From Clostridia bacterium (GTDB lineage: Bacteria; Bacillota; Clostridia; Oscillospirales; Acutalibacteraceae): 64,000 bases of DNA. Position 1 is the first letter of the stretch. The number at the start of each line of letters is the position of its first letter. The position numbers and the translations under genes are program-made. Below, in pieces: positions 59,797 to 64,000 of this stretch. The stretch spans positions 62,001 through 126,000 of the forward strand of contig JAFTVI010000029.1 of assembly GCA_017465825.1 (NCBI GenBank). Direction: 5' to 3'. The notes beneath the pieces were generated by a model, which worked only from the letters and a program-made list of their open reading frames with translations, was not told the DNA's origin and did no database searches.

Positions 59797-60683
59797 TACA
59801 GTTTCCTCGCAAGAATCAATGCGCCCTCTTCGGCAGGTGTATCAAGAAGCTTTATGCAAACGGTGGGATATTTTTCTTTGATTTCAGCCGAAAAAACACT
59901 CGTAAACAATTCATTATGACGGAACACTCCGCCGTAAAGACCGAGCACATCACAGCCGTCGAGCAAATCAAGCACAGTACGGGAAAATGCCTTCGCCTCA
60001 GTACGGATAATTTCTAAAGCATCAGCGTCACCATCTTCAGCAAGCTCGCCTACATTTTTTGCAAAACCCGCTAAAATATCCTTTGTGGTCTGAGAGGAAT
60101 AAATAATATCTGTCGCATCCCTGAAATTCTCCACACCGAAAAATCTGTTTGCACTGCTGAGCAGGGGTGTTTCCTCTCCTCTGTCGCACATACGGCAACA
60201 GCACTTCAATGCATTAACGGCGATTGAATAGGCTGAGCCTTCATCGCCAACAATGTGACCCCAACCGCCTGAAATACGGATATTGCCCTGTTTATCCTCA
60301 GCAACAGCCATTGAGCCTGTGCCGCAGACCGCCACACAGGGACATTCTGCCTCACCCACAGATTTAAGAGCGATATAAACGTCGCTGTTCATTCTGATTT
60401 TTTTTGCTTTTACAATGCCGCCGCACAGCTTTCCGACAAGTTCTTCGTCGGCTTCACCGTCCAATGCGGAACAGCCGATAAAAGCGCTCTCAAACTCCTT
60501 AATACCTGATACTGCATCTATTTCAACCAGTACATTTTCAAGGTTGAACCTCGCAGCATCCATACCTACGGAATAAAAATTGATGCTTTTGCCTGCCTGC
60601 TTCAGCAGGATATTTCCGTTTTCATCCGACACGGCTGCGACTGTTGTTGTGCCGCCGCCGTCTATACCAAGATAATATTTCAT
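59796..60683 (-). CDS. BadF/BadG-type ATPase, N-acetylglucosamine kinase
   Basis: 295 residues of the ASKHA fold: phosphate-1 motif YLGIDGGGTTTVAAVSDENGNIL (3-25), AVCGTGSMAV phosphate-2, SGGWGHIVGDEGSAYSIA adenosine region, and LYGGVF. It likely phosphorylates the GlcNAc freed by the GH84 enzyme at C6. It begins one base after the ceramidase-like gene. No nagA/nagB gene is in the window. Confidence 0.88.
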   Translation of the reverse strand: MKYYLGIDGGGTTTVAAVSDENGNILLKQAGKSINFYSVGMDAARFNLENVLVEIDAVSGIKEFESAFIGCSALDGEADEELVGKLCGGIVKAKKIRMNSDVYIALKSVGEAECPCVAVCGTGSMAVAEDKQGNIRISGGWGHIVGDEGSAYSIAVNALKCCCRMCDRGEETPLLSSANRFFGVENFRDATDIIYSSQTTKDILAGFAKNVGELAEDGDADALEIIRTEAKAFSRTVLDLLDGCDVLGLYGGVFRHNELFTSVFSAEIKEKYPTVCIKLLDTPAEEGALILARKL

Positions 60684-60684
60684 T

Positions 60685-62163
60685 TCAGCTATCCCCTTTT
60701 GCCGACGAAATCAATCTGTCCGTTGCATCAAGAATCGTCCGAGCCGTTTCCGGACCTGTGGAATTTGTTTCCTCATAATGATTCCTGTCAAATCTGTCAT
60801 TACCCGAATTTATGTAAGGCATTCGGGGATTGAGATAAAAATCATTTTCGGGAATAATATAACCAAGCTCGTCATTGCAAAGTCCTACAACAAAAGTATG
60901 CTTTGCATTACTCTGCTCTCTGAGTATTTTGTATTGCGCTTTCATTCCCGTTGCAGATGCTTCCTCCGATAAAAATTCACCGTTATAAAGCTCGGGGAAC
61001 AGTTCTCCGGGGATAAGGAACATACCGATTTCTTCATTTCCCAGCTCAAGATAGCCTGCTTCTGTGAATATGTAGGCCTGTGTTCTGTTGCTGCTACGGA
61101 ATATGTCGTTATTCAGCACCTTCAGAAATCTTGCAAGAATAAGAACAAAGTTTGCTGCGACTATTTTTACGGGGACGGATTTCACGTTGATTAACGGCGC
61201 AAGCTCCTTTTCATCTGTCAGTGAATTCACAATTTCACCCAGCATTTTACCGAACTGTTTTGTATACGCTTCGCAGTCTATCGCATTTCTGTAAACCTGT
61301 CTTATTTCCTTGGCAGAAATCATACCTCCTATGGCACCGTTAAAAAATACGGCGTTACAGTCAGGATTATTTTCTTCAATTTCTTTAATCATATAAGCAG
61401 GAAAATCAGCACTGATGCTCTTTGTTTTACTGCCCATAAGCTCCGCATGGGATGCAAAATTTACGATACATATATTTTCTGAACCGTCAAAAGCTTCAAA
61501 ACGGATTTTCGTAAGATTAGGGTCAAAAGTGTCAGGCGTGCGGCAGTCATACTGCATATCCTCCGTCTTTTTGACTGAATAAAAAAGTCTGCCGTCTGCC
61601 CTGTTCTCATAAGCGGCTATAACAGCCTGAGCCGTTTTCTGACGCAGAAATTCCATAAATTCTTCATTCCTGCCGCATTTATAAATTTTTTCGCCCCACA
61701 ACCCTTGTGTATCAATTGAGGAATGTGAATGTGTGGCACATATATTTATTGATTTAAGACCGGGAATTCTGCCGCTTTCAATCACAGCTTTTCTGATAAG
61801 ATTTATGTCTTTACGGCTGATACCTACTGCATCGACGGCACACATTACAACACCGCCCCTGCCCGTATTATCATCAACATACACAGCTCTTGCGTAAATA
61901 TCATCAAGCACACCGCAAGCAGGATTGGCAGAATCATAGCCTGCAATAAAATATTTTCCGCTTGACGCATCAGCAGGTGTGAGCACCGCTTTACCGAAGC
62001 CGCAGGTGAAATATTTTCCTTTTTCTGATGAAAATCTTTTATCACCGCTAAGCATATATTTATCTGCTTTTTCAGCAGTTGTAAAATTCTTTTCCGGTAT
62101 GGAAAAAATGATGGTTTTTGCAAGCAATCCTATTGCACTGCGTAATATTTTATCGGTATTCAT
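60685..62163 (-). CDS. Neutral-ceramidase-fold protein, paralogue 1
   Basis: 492 residues from ATG 62163 (AGGAGG upstream; a TTG/ATA-rich extension of 13 codons lacks a site). The first half matches the neutral/alkaline ceramidase N-terminal domain: GFGKAVLTPADASSGKYFIAGY, YARAVYVDD, CAVDAVGISRKDINLIR, ATHSHSSIDTQGLWG with two likely zinc His, and IVNFASHAELMG with a third. The nucleophile loop that in ceramidases reads NxGDVSPN is here NGAIGGMIS, so ceramidase activity is doubtful. No signal peptide. First gene of the GlcNAc operon. Closely related to the gene at 63046. Confidence 0.7.
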   Translation of the reverse strand: MNTDKILRSAIGLLAKTIIFSIPEKNFTTAEKADKYMLSGDKRFSSEKGKYFTCGFGKAVLTPADASSGKYFIAGYDSANPACGVLDDIYARAVYVDDNTGRGGVVMCAVDAVGISRKDINLIRKAVIESGRIPGLKSINICATHSHSSIDTQGLWGEKIYKCGRNEEFMEFLRQKTAQAVIAAYENRADGRLFYSVKKTEDMQYDCRTPDTFDPNLTKIRFEAFDGSENICIVNFASHAELMGSKTKSISADFPAYMIKEIEENNPDCNAVFFNGAIGGMISAKEIRQVYRNAIDCEAYTKQFGKMLGEIVNSLTDEKELAPLINVKSVPVKIVAANFVLILARFLKVLNNDIFRSSNRTQAYIFTEAGYLELGNEEIGMFLIPGELFPELYNGEFLSEEASATGMKAQYKILREQSNAKHTFVVGLCNDELGYIIPENDFYLNPRMPYINSGNDRFDRNHYEETNSTGPETARTILDATDRLISSAKGDS

Positions 62164-62185
62164 AATTAAACCTCCTGCTGAAGTG

Positions 62186-62214
62186 TTGATTTTTCGTATC
62201 AATCTCTGTATAAT
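62186..62214 (+). promoter_or_regulatory. Promoter of the GNAT gene
   Basis: TTGATT (62186-62191), 17-base spacer, TATAAT (62209-62214). The transcript would start about 11 bases before the ATG. Confidence 0.65.
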
Positions 62215-62232
62215 GATTTACGGGTGATGATA

Positions 62233-62790
62233 ATGCTGCACATAAGAAAATATGAAGAAAAAGATTTTGACAACGTAAGATATGTCTGCCTTAACAGTGA
62301 CGGCGGAGGAATGGAAGAAAAGCTGTGCAAATGTATCCTGCACACCTTCTGCGATTATTACATTGAGAAAGAGCCTGAAAACTGCTTTGTTCTCGATGAC
62401 GACGGCAAAGCGGTAGGCTACATAATATGCACGCAGAATTATGACAGCTACAAAGAAGTTTTTGACCGTGAATACCTGCCTCTCAACAAACACCTCGGTG
62501 ATGTGCTTTACAATTGGGCAAAGGACTCCACAATTCTGCAGAATAAATACAAGGCTGATTATCCAGCACATCTGCACATAGACTTACTTCCTGCCTATCA
62601 ACGTCAGGGGTGGGGCGGTAAATTGATCAGCGCACTGTCCGAGCATCTGCGTTCCAAGGGCATAAAGGGTGTTATGCTCACAGCCGGAACGGAAAACGTG
62701 AACGCAGGCAATTTCTATAAAAAATACGGCTTTGAACAGCTTGAAATCCTCAATACCGACGTTGCTTTCGGTATGAAGCTTATAAAATAA
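62233..62790 (+). CDS. GNAT N-acetyltransferase, O-GlcNAcase-HAT-like
   Basis: 185 residues from ATG 62233, with GGTGATG 5 bases upstream; GTG 62224 and ATG 62227 are alternatives. GNAT fold with HIRKYEEKDFDNVRYVCL, ENCFVLDDDGKAVGYI, and the acetyl-CoA loop YPAHLHIDLLPAYQRQGWGGKLISAL (Q/R-x-x-G-x-G/A). The YPxHLHIDLLPxxQRQG stretch recalls the GNAT-like C-terminal domain of animal O-GlcNAcases. It lies divergent from the operon that holds a GH84 enzyme. The substrate is unknown. Confidence 0.82.
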   Translation: MLHIRKYEEKDFDNVRYVCLNSDGGGMEEKLCKCILHTFCDYYIEKEPENCFVLDDDGKAVGYIICTQNYDSYKEVFDREYLPLNKHLGDVLYNWAKDSTILQNKYKADYPAHLHIDLLPAYQRQGWGGKLISALSEHLRSKGIKGVMLTAGTENVNAGNFYKKYGFEQLEILNTDVAFGMKLIK

Positions 62791-62797
62791 TTATAAA

Positions 62798-62828
62798 GGG
62801 TTGTATCGGAAAATACAACCCATTTTTT
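62798..62828 (+). terminator. Terminator of the GNAT gene
   Basis: Perfect 9-bp stem GGGTTGTAT/ATACAACCC with a 6-base loop, then ATTTTTT. Confidence 0.85.
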
Positions 62829-62829
62829 A

Positions 62830-63054
62830 GCAGTAATTTATCGGCAAGCCGATAAATTGAATTCATAATGTATAATGTATAATGCATAATTCATAATTGA
62901 GGAAGGGCAAAGCCCCATACCCCATTTATAATAATACTATCGTTCTCGAACGCTTAGCGTGAGAGGTTCTTATATGGTTTAAAAGGCGGAGCCTTTTCCG
63001 CAATTATGCATTATGAATTGTGAATTATGAATTATTTAAGATAAATTATTGTTC
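62830..63054. repeat. Composite palindromic repeat ending at the next gene's stop codon
   Basis: Left: an 11-bp palindrome AATTTATCGGC/GCCGATAAATT (62835-62858), then ATAATGTATAATGCATAATTC words. Centre: a hairpin around GCTTAGCGT and the core GGTTTAAAAGGC (62976-63006). Right: the inverted words, then GATAAATTATTGTTC (63040-63054), the complement of GAACAATAATTTATC. This right end includes the stop codon of the gene at 63046. No ORF. Confidence 0.75.
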
Positions 63055-64000
63055 AGCTGATTCAATAAGCATTTCCATCGTCTCAAGCAGAGTTCTTGCT
63101 GTTTCAGGTCCTGTGGAGTTTGTTTCCTCGTAATGCTTTCTGTCCGCATCATCGTAACCGATATTGAAATAAGGCAGCCACTCGTGAAGCATAAAGTCGT
63201 TGTCTGGTATAATATAACCCAATTCGTCGTTGCAAAGACCGAGAACAAAATTATGCCCGCAATCCGACATCTCGGAAAGTACGGTATAATCGGCATCTGT
63301 GCCGTTTGCCGCATCCTGAGCCGAAAGGAAATTACCGCTTTCAAGCTCGGGATAAAGCTCGCCGGGAATCATATAAACGCCTATCTGCTTATCACCCAGC
63401 TGCATATAGGAAACTTCGCTGATAATGTACACCTTGCCGTTATCGTCAAGAAGCACGTCATTGTTGAGCACGCCGATAAAACGGGCAAGAATAAGTGCAG
63501 TATTATCGCAGGCTACGCTGACAGTCTGCGATTTTACATTGATAACGGGAGCAAGCTCTGTTTCGTTTGTTATGCCAAGTACAATATCTGCAAGCTTTTC
63601 GCCGTATTCAATGGTGTAAGCAAGGCAATCGAAATCAATGGTCTTGTCAAGAATCTCATTGATTTTATCACCAGTGATAAGACCGCCCACTGCACCCTGA
63701 ACGAAAACAACATTTGCTCCGCCTGTCTGCTCGTTGATTTTCTTTGACATATAAGCAGGAAAATCCGCGCTGATAACGGTGGTTTTTGCACCGAGCATCT
63801 CTGCGTGTGAGGCAAAATTTACGATGTATGTATCGTTGCCGCCGTCCGAAGGCTCAAATCTGATGCTTGTAACGGTGGAATCATAATCAATGGGAGTTCT
63901 TGTGTCAGCCTGCATACCCTCCGCCTCGGCAGTACCGAAGTAAAGCTTACCGTTTTCTCTCGCTTCGTAAGCATTGATAATTGCCTCGGCTGTTTTCTCC
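63046..64000 (-). CDS. Neutral-ceramidase-fold protein, paralogue 2 (5' end outside window)
   Basis: At least 317 residues; the frame stays open to base 64000, so the start lies beyond the window. It aligns throughout with the gene at 60685: EKTAEAIINAYEAREN vs QKTAQAVIAAYENRAD, VNFASHAEMLGAKTTVISADFPAYM vs VNFASHAELMGSKTKSISADFPAYM, VQGAVGGLITGD vs FNGAIGGMISAK, YSELGVETGDK-like ELYPELESGNFLSAQDAANGTDADY, LGLCNDELGYIIPDNDFML, NSTGPETARTLL. Like its paralogue it lacks the SPN nucleophile loop. Its last codons, GAA CAA TAA, lie in a repeat terminus. Confidence 0.72.
   Translation of the reverse strand, partial: EKTAEAIINAYEARENGKLYFGTAEAEGMQADTRTPIDYDSTVTSIRFEPSDGGNDTYIVNFASHAEMLGAKTTVISADFPAYMSKKINEQTGGANVVFVQGAVGGLITGDKINEILDKTIDFDCLAYTIEYGEKLADIVLGITNETELAPVINVKSQTVSVACDNTALILARFIGVLNNDVLLDDNGKVYIISEVSYMQLGDKQIGVYMIPGELYPELESGNFLSAQDAANGTDADYTVLSEMSDCGHNFVLGLCNDELGYIIPDNDFMLHEWLPYFNIGYDDADRKHYEETNSTGPETARTLLETMEMLIESAEQ

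Overview
The window looks like a chromosomal segment of an anaerobic, low-to-moderate GC gut or rumen clostridium of the Ruminococcaceae/Oscillospiraceae type. The signs are Clostridia-style AGGAGG ribosome binding sites, secreted proteins with Ca-binding dockerin repeats (DxNxDGxITxxDARxxLRxSA), the [FeFe]-hydrogenase maturation genes hydE/hydG/hydF, the GGGtGRT/NifU-like pair, FeoB iron uptake under a DtxR-type regulator, and hexuronate and GlcNAc catabolism. I found no tRNA, rRNA, CRISPR array, phage gene or transposase. No gene-free stretch exceeds about 260 bases, and most gaps hold promoters, terminators or small repeats.

Layout. 1-1.8 kb: the tail of an unknown gene, a repeat and a dockerin protein. 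1.9-6.5 kb: a NifU-like/GGGtGRT pair, a cyclophilin and an EF-G paralogue, two of these transcripts starting from near-identical consensus promoters. 6.7-11.1 kb: an ECF-like sigma factor, a DUF4367 membrane protein and four small secreted dockerin proteins in one tight operon. 11.3-21.2 kb: an envelope-glycan operon, yfhO-rfbF-rfbG-rfbH-TPP enzyme-epimerase-GT2, which should make a CDP-linked 3,6-dideoxy (possibly branched, yersiniose-like) sugar and use it on the cell surface. 21.4-25 kb: a membrane protein, a small orphan protein and an acyl-CoA ligase. 25.2-27.9 kb: uxaB-uxaA. 27.9-30.8 kb: an ABC importer. 30.9-32.5 kb: a DUF1893 protein and an Fe-S aldo/keto reductase. 32.6-36.1 kb: feoA-feoA-feoB-Cys-rich peptide, divergent from a DtxR-family gene, with two nearly identical operators. 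36.2-38 kb: YgiQ radical SAM protein.

38-46 kb: a translationally coupled operon of a Tyr-heptad coiled coil, a CgeB-like protein, a GT2 and a 1456-residue protein made of two complete heparinase II/III-like units, each followed by an Ig-like domain. This is the least familiar system here. 46.1-52.2 kb: a glycosidase-like protein, a phosphoribosyltransferase with an altered PRPP loop, an LRR membrane protein and an MFS/GPH-type transporter. 52.3-56.3 kb: hydrogenase maturation. 56.5-64 kb: a GlcNAc-salvage operon (ceramidase-fold protein, BadF-type kinase, SIS protein, GH84 glycosidase, membrane protein), divergent from a GNAT that resembles the C-terminal domain of eukaryotic O-GlcNAcase, then a second ceramidase-fold paralogue cut by the window edge.

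Short palindromic repeats (termini AAACAATAATTTA, core GGTTnAAAAGGC, hairpin CGTAGGG...CCCTACG) are scattered between genes and several contain the stop codon of a neighbouring gene.

All functional calls rest on motif recognition by eye. No database search was run.
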